Assembly (NCBI GenBank): GCA_965662575.1 | Contig: CBFIHN010000002.1 | Coordinates: 1 to 64,000 of the forward strand | DNA: 64,000 nt | Source: CBFIHN01 sp965662575 | Lineage (GTDB): Bacteria; Pseudomonadota; Gammaproteobacteria; Francisellales; CACEW01 | Direction: 5' to 3' | Shown: positions 18,275 through 26,633 of the stretch, piece by piece | Position numbering within the stretch: position 1 is the stretch's first letter | How the letters are laid out: each line of letters starts with the position of its first letter | Notes under the pieces: model-generated | What the model saw: the letters and a program-made list of their open reading frames with translations, nothing else | What the model was told of the DNA's origin: nothing | Database searches by the model: none | Position numbers and translations under genes: made by a program

Positions 18275-18705
18275 GTAGCTATCACCATTTGTGTGTCAAG
18301 CACGGTCATCAATCTGGCAATCTAAAACATGAACACGGCTACAGTCTGATCGAGCTGATTATTTTTATCGTTGTCCTCGGTATTATTGGTGTTTCATTGC
18401 TAATGGGCTTAAATACCGCACTGAAAAAATTACCCAATATTCAACACTATGACACCGCGCTGAATTTGGCTCAAGGTCGCTTGGCCTTTGTCACTAGTCA
18501 AAGCTTGTTCCGGGGGTTTAACAGTCTCTCCGATCCATGCGCATCAACCCCAACTCTGCCCATTTGTAGTACCCCAACAGGCTACACCGTTAGCTCAACG
18601 ATTACCAATAACTGGGGAAGTCAAAGCGATTATAAATTAGTGACTGTATCCGTTACGGGTATGGGCCAAGCCAGCCTATCGCAATTGGTGACCAATTATG
18701 ACTAG
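18271..18705 (+). CDS. Minor prepilin, MshD-like
   Basis: The start at 18271 overlaps the mshG stop as ATGA and is preferred over an ATG inside mshG. The first 27 residues form a hydrophilic leader ending HEHG, cleaved before YSLIELIIFIVVLGIIGV; the Glu at position +5 is the class III prepilin hallmark. The segment ALNLAQGRLAFVTSQSLFRGFNSLSDPC resembles MshD. Cysteines in the C-terminal part may form a disulfide. PilD (49.9 kb) would process it. Pilin identity is certain; the MshD subtype is a fair guess. Confidence 0.8.
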   Translation: MSSYHHLCVKHGHQSGNLKHEHGYSLIELIIFIVVLGIIGVSLLMGLNTALKKLPNIQHYDTALNLAQGRLAFVTSQSLFRGFNSLSDPCASTPTLPICSTPTGYTVSSTITNNWGSQSDYKLVTVSVTGMGQASLSQLVTNYD

Positions 18706-19219
18706 TCATCACTCAGAAAATACACCTCGCGAAAAAGGCTTTACGCTTGTTGAACTTGTGATTACCATGATTCTAATTGGCGTTATTTCAACAGTGGTTG
18801 GGCCATTGCTTTATGAAGGTGTGACCAATTTTAAAAAAGCACATGCGCTGGAGTCTTTGTCTTCTCAGGGAAGATCAACGTTGGAATTGATGGCTCAGGA
18901 TGTTCGCAATATTGGCGCGGAACTGAGTCATACGCTTATCAGTATGAATGCAAATCAACTTAGTATGGAAAATATGTACGACCAAACGATTAGTTTTTCC
19001 CTCTCTGGTAGCGATTTAATTCGTACTATTGATGGCAATAACCAAAATTTAGCAGAGGATGTTAGTAGCTTAAGTTTTAGCTACTACAATGTGAATGGGC
19101 AAACAACAGCAACCACAGCTGATGTGCGGTATATCAAGCTTGGATTGAGTTTAACTAAAGAAGGTTTGTCACAGCATTTTGAAACCATTGTTGCATTAAG
19201 AAATGCCGTGTTAGGGTAA
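18698..19219 (+). CDS. Minor prepilin, MshO-like
   Basis: A type IV prepilin with leader EKG before FTLVELVITMILIGVISTVVG, Glu at +5. A helix with SRSTLELMAQDVRNIGAEL follows, the layout of MshO/PilW-type minor pilins, and a C-terminal beta part ends in a typical HFETIVALRN strand. It overlaps the upstream pilin by 8 bases. The likely role is in the initiation complex at the pilus tip together with the MshD- and MshP-like proteins. Confidence 0.8.
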   Translation: MTSHHSENTPREKGFTLVELVITMILIGVISTVVGPLLYEGVTNFKKAHALESLSSQGRSTLELMAQDVRNIGAELSHTLISMNANQLSMENMYDQTISFSLSGSDLIRTIDGNNQNLAEDVSSLSFSYYNVNGQTTATTADVRYIKLGLSLTKEGLSQHFETIVALRNAVLG

Positions 19220-19268
19220 CCAACGACTGGGTTAACCCTTCAGCTGAAAAAGACTAGAGGAGTAAGCG

Positions 19269-20885
19269 ATGACAATGCTTAAGCCACAAAAAAATCAGCA
19301 GGGATTGATGCTCGTTGCTGCCTTGGTTTTGGTCATTATTCTGGGTGTGGTTGCAGTTATTGTTGCCCGCATTGCAACAACTGATTTAGCCGCTAGTAGC
19401 GAACAAGCTGATGCTGTTGATGCGTTTGCCATCGCTAATAGTGGGTTAGAGCGCGCTGTCTATGAGTTATCTCGGGTAGATCCATCTGACCGCACAGCCT
19501 GTGCAGATTTAGCCGGCACTTTTGGTACACAAAATTTTGGTCATGGTCAATACAATATTAGCGGGACGCATTATCATCCAACAGGTGTGACATTGTCAGT
19601 TAATATATTAGCCGCTAGTACAATCGCGCCAATTAGTACACTATCTGGCGTTGCTCCAGCCGGCCAAGTGCGCATTGGTCGTGAATACATTAACTACGGT
19701 GGCACAGGTTCAACTAGCGCAGGTTGTGGCGGCGGCTCTGCTCCATGCTTAACAGGCTTGGTCCGCGGTGTGCAAAACACAGTGGCTAGTGCTCATAGCA
19801 ATGGCGAAAGCGTTTATCAAGATCAGTGTGTTGTTCGCTCAGAAGCTGGTGTGCCCAACTTAAGCTCTCCTGATGCAAAAAGAACCCTGGATGCAATAAT
19901 GATCGCCTATGAAAGTGCCTGGGTGGTTGGTGACACCTTTAACAGCAATGCGACAACTGGCTATTGGGAAAGCCAAAGCTGGAACTACCAAGCGCCTTCT
20001 CCTGCTATAAACAATAACCTCAATGATGTTTTTTGTTTAAATAATCAAGACTGCTGGGCTGTCGGTGATAACCGCACTTTCCTACACTGGGATGGCGCTA
20101 GTTGGAGTGCTGGCAATGTCAGAACTTTCGGTCTATTTAGCGCGGTACCTTATGTTGATTTCCAAAGTGTTTACTGCGTTAATAGCAATGAATGCTGGGC
20201 TGTGGGTGACCGGAGTTGGTTGCTTTCAAGCATTGCCTACTGGAATGGCACCATTTGGAGCCGCGTATTTCCCTTTAGTCTTCGTAGTGAAGATTTGATC
20301 AGTGTCACTTGTGCTGCCAGTAATAGCTGCTGGGCCGTCGGTGATGACCGTATTTTTTATTACTTTAATGGTGCCCTATGGTATGACGGTTTTGTCGATA
20401 TTTTTGGTGCCGATGCTGTGCCTTATGAAAACTATACAGGTGTGTCATGTATTGATAGCGGCGATTGCTGGGCTGTTGGCCAAGATGGCGCTCTAGCCTA
20501 TTGGAACGGCAGTATTTGGCGCGGGGACTTATCAGTCGTGCCAAGTAGTGATTATTATGCTGTTAATTGTAGTGCAACCGATGACTGTTGGGCTGTGGGT
20601 GAAGTCTCCAGTGGCGATCCACTCATCATTTACTGGAATGGCAGTAGCTGGCAGCGAGAACCTGAGGCACAAATGGACAGTGTGCCTGTCGTTAACCTCT
20701 ACGATATTGATTGTTCTGCCAGTGATAACTGTTGGGCTTCAGGGGCCAGTGGTGCTCTGATTCATTGGGACGGCACTGACTGGAGCGGTAACGTCACAAG
20801 CAATCTACCCACTGTTGCTCTCAGAGGATTAAGCATTCTGCGCGCGGATCGACCAAGACCGGCTGGTTTTTGGCAGCAGATTTAG
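19269..20885 (+). CDS. MshP/PilX-like minor pilin fused to a CWAVG-repeat propeller (putative tip adhesin)
   Basis: AGAGGAG precedes the ATG at 19269. The N-terminal 75 residues (QQGLMLVAALVLVIILGVVAVIVARIA, then SEQADAVDAFAIANSGLERAVYEL) match the MshP/PilX class of minor pilins. A linker with CLTGLVRGVQNTVASAHSNG follows. From about residue 215 to 525 there are six clear units of the form C-x(5)-DCWAVG...YWNG-x-x-W, plus a weaker first unit starting AWVVGD. Units of about 45 residues with paired Cys and Trp suggest a six- or seven-bladed beta-propeller stabilised by disulfides. In Vibrio-type clusters mshP is followed by a separate large gene mshQ. Here the adhesive part seems to be fused to the pilin itself. 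The binding partner is unknown. Confidence 0.8.
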   Translation: MTMLKPQKNQQGLMLVAALVLVIILGVVAVIVARIATTDLAASSEQADAVDAFAIANSGLERAVYELSRVDPSDRTACADLAGTFGTQNFGHGQYNISGTHYHPTGVTLSVNILAASTIAPISTLSGVAPAGQVRIGREYINYGGTGSTSAGCGGGSAPCLTGLVRGVQNTVASAHSNGESVYQDQCVVRSEAGVPNLSSPDAKRTLDAIMIAYESAWVVGDTFNSNATTGYWESQSWNYQAPSPAINNNLNDVFCLNNQDCWAVGDNRTFLHWDGASWSAGNVRTFGLFSAVPYVDFQSVYCVNSNECWAVGDRSWLLSSIAYWNGTIWSRVFPFSLRSEDLISVTCAASNSCWAVGDDRIFYYFNGALWYDGFVDIFGADAVPYENYTGVSCIDSGDCWAVGQDGALAYWNGSIWRGDLSVVPSSDYYAVNCSATDDCWAVGEVSSGDPLIIYWNGSSWQREPEAQMDSVPVVNLYDIDCSASDNCWASGASGALIHWDGTDWSGNVTSNLPTVALRGLSILRADRPRPAGFWQQI

Positions 20886-20916
20886 AGCCATATTGTAGTT
20901 TTATATTGATCGTTTT

Positions 20917-21381
20917 TTATGCGCTTGGCTTATTGCAAAGAGTCATATTTCGTCGCACAGTTTTTATTTGCTCAGTGCTTGCAGTTTTTAGAGCCTGATG
21001 AAAATAAGCTTGTGCTAATGAATAATGCTTTTGCTGACACAGAAAGATGGCATAACCATTTAAAATATCAGGGTTATTTGGCGATAGATCTAATGCCTGT
21101 TCAAACTGCACTCGCGCAGCCTGATTATTTTTGGTATGAATCAGATAATTTGCTTTGGCATAGTGTGCCATCGCTGATTGTGGGTTTTGCTGCAAAGCTT
21201 GATTAAGCTTGATGTTGGCTAAGCTCCAGTGGCCGTCTTTCATATAATCAAAAGCTAGCTCTGTGAAAATATCTGAAGCCGTGTTGGGATTTTTTTTCGT
21301 AATGACTTCGGTGCACTGACAAAGCGATAGCGCGAAACAAGTCAACAGGGTACGTGTGATGAATATTAGACAAATACGCAT
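20917..21381 (-). CDS. Short PilF/PilW-like TPR protein
   Basis: It has an N-terminal hydrophobic leader with cysteines (LLTCFALSLCQC), consistent with export and possibly lipidation although the lipobox is not canonical. Two TPR units follow (ANIKLNQALQQNPQSAMAHYAKANYL and ARVQFEQALDLSPNNPDILNGYAIFL). The motif NGYAIFLCQQKHYSLAQAYF is typical of PilF/PilW pilotins, which assist secretin assembly. Those proteins are usually about 250 residues; this one stops at 154, so it may be a short variant or truncated. GGAAAG precedes the start. It converges on the MSHA operon. Confidence 0.65.
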   Translation of the reverse strand: MRICLIFITRTLLTCFALSLCQCTEVITKKNPNTASDIFTELAFDYMKDGHWSLANIKLNQALQQNPQSAMAHYAKANYLIHTKNNQAARVQFEQALDLSPNNPDILNGYAIFLCQQKHYSLAQAYFHQALKTASTEQIKTVRRNMTLCNKPSA

Positions 21382-21423
21382 TTGTAGCTTTCCTTACTAT
21401 TGTTGTCCTAACAAGCAATTGGG

Positions 21424-21490
21424 GGGAAGTTACACGAATTTCTAGCAGCGCTTGTGTCGTTAAAAAAATGAAAACCATCCATTGATTGCG
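21424..21490. repeat. Degenerate copy of the MITE found at 8654-8794
   Basis: The stretch TTCTAGCAGCGCTTGTGTCG followed by TTAAAAAAATGAAAA and ATTGATT aligns almost base for base with 8672-8722. A decayed left end (GGGGAAGTTACACG) can still be matched to the intact terminal repeat. The right end is not recognisable. The rest of 21491-21652 holds no gene I can support. Confidence 0.6.
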
Positions 21491-21652
21491 CACAAGACCT
21501 CATTCTTTTAGACAGTCTATCATCCCCCACAAAGACTACATATTGACTAAATTTTAATCAAAAATCAACTGTTTGCTGACAAGCCTGTCATCCTTTATGC
21601 GAAACTGCTTAATCAATGCGGGTTTTAATGACAAGAGCCTTAACTAAGACGG

Positions 21653-22423
21653 TTAATGTTTAGCATAATTGAGTAGAACACTGACTAGTAAGGTGATCAC
21701 CAGGCCCACTATCATATGCATAAAGCCTTTCCTATTTCTGCAGTTAGCAACAAACGGAGTATGTCTCAGACCATAAGTGGTTGCTAAATAGAGAAACACA
21801 CCCGAAGCCATGCTAATCACGGTTGCTTTAAAAACAAGTACATCACTACCTTTGGCATATTGATTCACGATGGAACCGATCAGAATCCCTAGGGGCGTTG
21901 CAATAGCAAAACAGCCAAATGCAAGGTAAGTTTGCCATCGTGTCATTTTGCTTTTTACCATGGTGAGCGCTAGAGCAAAGGATGCTGAACCTTTATGTGC
22001 AATGATCGCAATAAAGACCATGATAGCTGATAATGTATCACTGACGCCTAGTGCGGTACCTAGCATAAATGAGCATATCCCGATCATCACGGTCATTACA
22101 ATCGGGATAATCACGGAATGTGGCTCTGCATCTTGTTTTAAATGATCTAAGCGATGTTCTGTTGCCAACAGCAGAATAAACGTACCAATGCTAATATATG
22201 TTGCCATGGGGTAGACATGATGCTGCAATATTTTTTGCCACAGGCCAAAAGCGCCTGGCAGCATCACTGTTAAAGATAATGCCAAAAAAACACCGGAAGT
22301 AAATGCTTTTCCAGATGGAAAGGCATTTTGTGAGTTGGCGTCCTGCCTAACTAAAGGGAAAAATCCACCGGCTAAGCTCACTATAAGAATAGTAAAAAAG
22401 GAAAAAATTTGAAAATGAGTCAT
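21653..22423 (-). CDS. ZIP family divalent metal transporter
   Basis: A membrane protein of 256 residues with about eight hydrophobic helices and the ZIP-family helix IIAHKGSASFALAL (His-Lys-Gly metal-binding helix), plus a His-containing loop after TEHRLDHL. ZIP proteins move zinc, iron or manganese into the cytoplasm. It appears to be a single gene; the nearest genes are tRNAs upstream and the PilF-like gene downstream. The metal is not predictable from sequence. Confidence 0.8.
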   Translation of the reverse strand: MTHFQIFSFFTILIVSLAGGFFPLVRQDANSQNAFPSGKAFTSGVFLALSLTVMLPGAFGLWQKILQHHVYPMATYISIGTFILLLATEHRLDHLKQDAEPHSVIIPIVMTVMIGICSFMLGTALGVSDTLSAIMVFIAIIAHKGSASFALALTMVKSKMTRWQTYLAFGCFAIATPLGILIGSIVNQYAKGSDVLVFKATVISMASGVFLYLATTYGLRHTPFVANCRNRKGFMHMIVGLVITLLVSVLLNYAKH

Positions 22424-22638
22424 AGTAAAAGGGTAAAATTTATGGCTTTATTAAAAGTATAACAGGGCTGTCAAGCGTTCATCATGCTTGAAGATTCATC
22501 GGAATATGAGGGTGGTAAAGTGAAGAGCTTCAAGCTGGCATTTTTTTGAAAAAGATAGAATGAGAGTTTGACTGTTATGCGCTTAGAGCTGCCCTTTTAA
22601 TCGGAGAGACCTGACCCCACGCCATTCCGAATTTGAAA

Positions 22639-22715
22639 TGGCGGACCGGACGGGACTCGAACCCGCGACCTCCGGCGTGACAGGCCAGCATTCTAACCAG
22701 CTGAACTACCGGTCC
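22639..22715 (-). tRNA. tRNA-Asp (GTC)
   Basis: The minus strand folds as a cloverleaf of 77 nt with acceptor GGACCGG/CCGGTCC, D-arm TAGTTCAGCTGG, anticodon loop CTGTCAC (anticodon GTC), T-arm GGGTTCGAGTCCC, discriminator G and an encoded CCA. Confidence 0.96.
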
Positions 22716-22722
22716 GCAAAGA

Positions 22723-22798
<76 letters not shown>

Positions 22799-22854
22799 AC
22801 AATTTATTGTCTTTCGACAGCCTCAGCCTTGTCAAAAGAGCTAAGAGGCCGGCT

Positions 22855-22882
22855 ATTATAATGGTTTTTATCGTCAATACAA
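22855..22882 (-). promoter_or_regulatory. Candidate sigma70 promoter of the tRNA-Thr/tRNA-Asp unit
   Basis: On the minus strand TTGTAT and a perfect TATAAT are 16 bases apart. The -10 is followed by a GC-rich stretch (AGCCGGCC), the discriminator type seen at stringently controlled stable-RNA promoters. It lies just after the stop of the GT9 gene and 57 bases before tRNA-Thr. Confidence 0.55.
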
Positions 22883-22885
22883 GCG

Positions 22886-23890
22886 TTATTGTCGGTGATC
22901 ATCAATTTTTTTTGCTTGCCAGTGAGCAACAACTTGTTCTACTTGTTTAGGTTTAATGAGATACATTTCTTGTTTGCCATCAATGTTGCCACTGGCTGAC
23001 AAGCTTTGGGCTTGTGAACCAAGTGGCCCCCAGCGTGTAACAGATTTTAGAGGCTCTGCTGGAAATAACCCTAAGCAGCACGTGCCAAGTGACGCCGCAA
23101 TATGGAGCGGGCCGGTACTACCAATAACCATGCCATCGATATGTGCCAGTAAAACGATAAGTTCATTCAGCGTCAGTTGTCCCATGATGTTAATTGCTTG
23201 AGGGCATGGCTCAATAATCGATTGGTGAAATCTTTGTTTTTCTTGATTTGTTCCTGTGATCAATACATGAATATTTTTTTTATTGGCCCATTGGATCAGC
23301 TTGACAAAATACTCGCTTGGCCATTCTTTGGTGTTGCCTTGTGAGCCCGGATGGATAATCAAATTGAACTTTTTACTATCCATTAGTTTGGCAACACGAT
23401 TGGTCAATTTGGGCTTTTGTATCGTCGTTAAGGCAGTTAGCTCTTGAAGGGAATAGTCGCTGCGCAGACCAAGTCCCGATAAAAGTTTCATATTGAGTTG
23501 TGCTTCGTGTTGCGAAGACCGTGACCGACTGAGATTGACTAAGCGGTTACAATATAGCCAATGAGGTAATCGGCGATTGGTGCCAACCCGCTGAGAAATC
23601 CCCGCTTTTTTGCATAACTTGGCTAATAGTTTATTGGGTGTAATATGGATAACAGCATCTAAATGAAGTTGTTTAAGGTAAGTGATAGCATGTTGTGTTT
23701 CAAGCTTTTCAAGTTCTTCTAGTGCAATAAATTGTTGAATCTGAGGGTAGTGTGTGATGACTGCACGGACATACTCACGGCCAAGGAAGACAAGCTGACT
23801 ATTGGTGATGGTCACTTTAAGGGCGCCAGCAACTGGTAAACTTAGGATAACATCACCAATATGGTCAGTACGAATCAGGAGTATACGCAT
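22886..23890 (-). CDS. Glycosyltransferase family 9 (heptosyltransferase-like)
   Basis: GT9 enzymes transfer heptose from ADP-heptose to the LPS inner core. The protein starts MRILLIRTDHIGDVILSLP, the family's N-terminal strand-loop with the D-x-I-G-D motif. It has FNLIIHPGSQGNTKEWP, which fits the nucleotide-sugar site (H-P-G-x-x-x-x-x-K-x-W-P), and MVIGSTGPLHIAASLGT, the second GT9 signature. The length of 334 residues is normal. Its ATG overlaps the stop of the upstream glycosyltransferase-deacetylase gene (TAATG), so they are coupled. WaaC, WaaF and WaaQ cannot be separated by eye. Confidence 0.87.
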   Translation of the reverse strand: MRILLIRTDHIGDVILSLPVAGALKVTITNSQLVFLGREYVRAVITHYPQIQQFIALEELEKLETQHAITYLKQLHLDAVIHITPNKLLAKLCKKAGISQRVGTNRRLPHWLYCNRLVNLSRSRSSQHEAQLNMKLLSGLGLRSDYSLQELTALTTIQKPKLTNRVAKLMDSKKFNLIIHPGSQGNTKEWPSEYFVKLIQWANKKNIHVLITGTNQEKQRFHQSIIEPCPQAINIMGQLTLNELIVLLAHIDGMVIGSTGPLHIAASLGTCCLGLFPAEPLKSVTRWGPLGSQAQSLSASGNIDGKQEMYLIKPKQVEQVVAHWQAKKIDDHRQ

Positions 23891-25713
23891 TAATGTCCTC
23901 GGCGTTTTTGATAATATTGGCGGTAGAAGGTACTGCTTTTTTTCCAGAATTTAAACCAGTGGTCACTGGGAAACATATTGACACGAAATATTTCAAATAG
24001 ATCATCTTCAATATGCATACCACCATTGTCTGTTGCCACAGCACAACTAAATCCAGCTTTTTGAGTGAGTGCTTTCATTGTTTGGTTGTAATTGCCAAAA
24101 GGGTAGGCAAAGCTAACAATGGGAATGTTAAATTCTTTCTCGAGAGCCGTTTTACTTTGTTTAATTTCTCGATAAGCATTGTTGTCATCGAGTTCAGTTA
24201 GTTTGGCATGCGTCATTGTATGTGCGCCAATCTCCATGCCATTGTCGAGCAATTGTTGTAGTTGTTGTCGAGACATGAGTGCATCTAGCTGTTGCTCATC
24301 ATCTCGATCCCAATCGTTATTGCGAATGCCGCGATCACCCAGAATAAACCAGGTTGCTTTGAAGTGGTACTTTTTCAGTAGGGGTAGAGCATAATCAAGA
24401 TTATTCTGATATCCATCATCAAAAGTAATCATAATCGGCTTTTTAGGGAAGTTTTTTAATGATCGTTTTCCATTGCGATAGGCGCAGTATTCGCCGAGTG
24501 TTAGTGTGCTGAATCCTCTGAGTTTTAATGACTTTAATTGCGTCTCAAAGCGTGCTTTATCAACAAATGTTCGGTGATGGTAGGTTTTATCGTCATCGGT
24601 GATTTTATGATACATCAAGATGGGGATATGTTTTGGATGGTAGTGGCGCATACGTGTGCTGAGGTATAAGTCCATGATTTTTGGGTAAACATAATGACTG
24701 GAATACTGTTTGACAATTGTTTTAATTAATGTTTTCGAAATGGGCTTGTTACGATTGAGTGTTTTTATCAGGTCGTTATAAACAGCTTGATATTCAATGA
24801 CAGCATATTTCTCCTGTATATCAATATCGCCAAAGTTAGATGCGATGGCTTGCTCAAGTGTTTTTGAGTTAATTAATCCACTATAGCAACCTTCGCCTAA
24901 CGCCAATACCGGTCGGCCAAGCATTAATGCTTCAATCGCAATGCGCCCAGCAGCGATCACACATGTCGCCGAGGCCAGATATTCGGGTAAATTTTTAACA
25001 AAGCCTATGTTGATAATTCGCTCAGGATAGGTGGTGCTCAACATGTTGAACTGTCGTTGGCCGGCAGCGGGTAAATCTTGAATTTTACCGCCAATGAGTT
25101 GGATCTGTATGCTAGGATATGCGTTGAGAATAGTCTCAGCCAGGTGCTGTAAAAATTCACTCGTACGCCTTCCTTTGGCGCCGGTTGTGCGTCCAGCGAT
25201 GATTAACTTTTGTACTGCACTATATTCAGTTGTGTCATCAGAGTTCAGATCGACTAAATTGGGGATGACAGCAATACGTTGTTGATCTATTTTTAATGGT
25301 GTCATTTGCTGTTTGATATTGTCACAAACAGCAATAGCTGCATCGCCGTAGCAGTTAAATAGTTTTTTGCCTAGGCGTGGTGACTGCCGGCCGTGAATCG
25401 TTGAGATACAGGGTATGTGAGCAAGTTTCGCAGCAATAGACGCCACCCAACTTGCCGCACGTGAGTGAGCATGCACGATGTCAATATGATGTTGACTCAT
25501 CATTCGATGCAAGGATTTGATATTGCGGATACGGCTGGTCAAACGTCGGTTATCAATATTGAGAGAAAGATATTTCGCTTGAGTAGCTGAATGGAGTTGA
25601 TCTGAACAAATAAAGACATGATGGCCTTTGCTAATTTGCTGCTCGGCTAGGGCAATGGCATAACTCTCAGCGCCAGTGAGTTCGAGTTGAGATAAAACAT
25701 GAAGAATATTCAC
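23890..25713 (-). CDS. Fusion of a GT4-type glycosyltransferase and a NodB-type polysaccharide deacetylase
   Basis: A GTG start at 25713. Residues 1 to about 345 form a GT-B glycosyltransferase (MNILHVLSQLELTGAESYAIAL, IDIVHAHSRAASWVA, EALMLGRPVLALGEG). Residues about 360-607 form a polysaccharide deacetylase: HIPILMYHKI, MITFDDGYQNNLDYALPLL (catalytic Asp pair), EIGAHTMTHAKL (metal His) and SFAYPFGNYN. One chain can thus add a sugar and remove an acetyl group from a surface glycan. It is translationally coupled to the GT9 heptosyltransferase-like gene, so LPS or core modification is likely. The product of the reaction is unknown. Confidence 0.85.
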   Translation of the reverse strand: MNILHVLSQLELTGAESYAIALAEQQISKGHHVFICSDQLHSATQAKYLSLNIDNRRLTSRIRNIKSLHRMMSQHHIDIVHAHSRAASWVASIAAKLAHIPCISTIHGRQSPRLGKKLFNCYGDAAIAVCDNIKQQMTPLKIDQQRIAVIPNLVDLNSDDTTEYSAVQKLIIAGRTTGAKGRRTSEFLQHLAETILNAYPSIQIQLIGGKIQDLPAAGQRQFNMLSTTYPERIINIGFVKNLPEYLASATCVIAAGRIAIEALMLGRPVLALGEGCYSGLINSKTLEQAIASNFGDIDIQEKYAVIEYQAVYNDLIKTLNRNKPISKTLIKTIVKQYSSHYVYPKIMDLYLSTRMRHYHPKHIPILMYHKITDDDKTYHHRTFVDKARFETQLKSLKLRGFSTLTLGEYCAYRNGKRSLKNFPKKPIMITFDDGYQNNLDYALPLLKKYHFKATWFILGDRGIRNNDWDRDDEQQLDALMSRQQLQQLLDNGMEIGAHTMTHAKLTELDDNNAYREIKQSKTALEKEFNIPIVSFAYPFGNYNQTMKALTQKAGFSCAVATDNGGMHIEDDLFEIFRVNMFPSDHWFKFWKKSSTFYRQYYQKRRGH

Positions 25714-25894
25714 AGCACAGAGAAGTCATGATTTTTGTTGATATTACTGTGAATGGATAAAATTTTCCAGGTAGCTAGTAGCTAATATATGGGCAAATAA
25801 AAGGGTTAAAAATTAGACAAAAGATTTTATTTTGGCTAAAATATAAGCATAAGTTATCATATATCTAAGTTTGGTTGAATAGATGAGTCTGTCC

Positions 25895-25916
25895 TCATCC
25901 CCGTGCAGGTGGGAAC
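25895..25916. repeat. Single palindromic repeat resembling a type I-E CRISPR repeat
   Basis: TCATCCCCGTGCAGGTGGGA and the bases after it look like one type I-E repeat unit, with CCC..GGG arms. There is only one copy and no cas gene, so it is either an isolated relic or a dispersed palindrome. The rest of 25714-26002 holds no gene I can support. Confidence 0.3.
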
Positions 25917-26002
25917 AAAATCTCATTGAATATCAACCAATTAGGTGCGGCCCCAAATGCTAGTTATCAATTTGTGGCAAATGGATTTGAGAGATACAAT
26001 GA

Positions 26003-26557
26003 ATGAAAACTCATGATACTTTACATGTTGAGATCACTGGAGCAGATATTTTGAACTTGATTAATCATGCAGCAACCCAAGATGATATACAGCGCCTGTC
26101 AGTGGAATCTGCAGAAGGGTTTAATAAAGTAGGGCAGCAGTTCGAGAAAATTAGCCAGCAATTCAAAAAGGTTGATGAGCGGTTTGAGAAAATTGACCAG
26201 CAATTCAAAGGGATTGATCAGCAGTTCGAGAAAATTGACCAGCAATTTAAAGGGATTGATCAGCAGTTCGAGAAAATTGATCAGCAGTTCGAGAAAATTG
26301 ACCAGCAATTCAAAGGGGTTGATCAGCAGTTCGAGAAAATTGACCAGCAATTCAAAGGGATTGATCAGCGGTTTGAGAAAATTGACCAGCAATTCAAAGA
26401 GGTTGATCAGCGGTTTGAGAAATTAGAAGCAAAATTTGATAAGCGTTTTGAGAAATTGGAAATCAAAATGGATAAGTTAATGTTTACCGTTGTCTCAGGC
26501 ATAACATTTCCATTAGTGGTTGGGCTAGTGCTGTTTGGGATTCATTTATTTTTATAA
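26003..26557 (+). CDS. Heptad-repeat coiled-coil protein with C-terminal membrane anchor
   Basis: Residues 1-35 are a globular head (MKTHDTLHVEITGADILNLI). Residues about 45-150 are near-perfect seven-residue units, alternating (K)IDQQFE and (G)IDQQFK, with Ile/Val and Phe at the hydrophobic positions: a long parallel coiled coil. The last 25 residues (FTVVSGITFPLVVGLVLFGIHLFL) form one membrane helix. This layout is common in small tail-anchored bacterial proteins of unknown function. GAGAGA precedes the start. The unit number probably varies between strains because the DNA repeat is tandem. Confidence 0.7.
   Translation: MKTHDTLHVEITGADILNLINHAATQDDIQRLSVESAEGFNKVGQQFEKISQQFKKVDERFEKIDQQFKGIDQQFEKIDQQFKGIDQQFEKIDQQFEKIDQQFKGVDQQFEKIDQQFKGIDQRFEKIDQQFKEVDQRFEKLEAKFDKRFEKLEIKMDKLMFTVVSGITFPLVVGLVLFGIHLFL
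26139..26430. repeat. Coding tandem repeat of 21/42-bp units
   Basis: The units CAGCAGTTCGAGAAAATTGA and CAGCAATTCAAAGGGATTGA alternate as a 42-bp pair about six times, with slight drift at both ends. They encode the heptads of the coiled-coil protein. The copies are close to identical, which points to recent expansion by slippage or recombination. Confidence 0.85.
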
Positions 26558-26633
26558 TTGACCTATCATGTCATTTAGTTTCTTTGTCGGTGCTTGTGAT
26601 AAGATGACTAATTTTACAGTCAATTAAACGAAA

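Noticed and set aside
21248..21493. Minus-strand 81-residue frame
   Set aside because: It overlaps the PilF-like gene in another frame and the MITE relic; its sequence has no family resemblance.
22501..22638. Possible terminator or RNA gene downstream of tRNA-Asp
   Set aside because: The CCATT/AATGG pairing is too weak, and the GGGGTCAGG stretch gave no clear structure.
26099..26392. Minus-strand open frame with Leu/Asn-rich repeats
   Set aside because: It is the exact reverse complement of the coding heptad repeat; repeat periodicity opens several frames at once.
26139..26430. Regular 42-bp repeats that could be a CRISPR array
   Set aside because: Units are contiguous, without unique spacers, and read as heptads of one protein.
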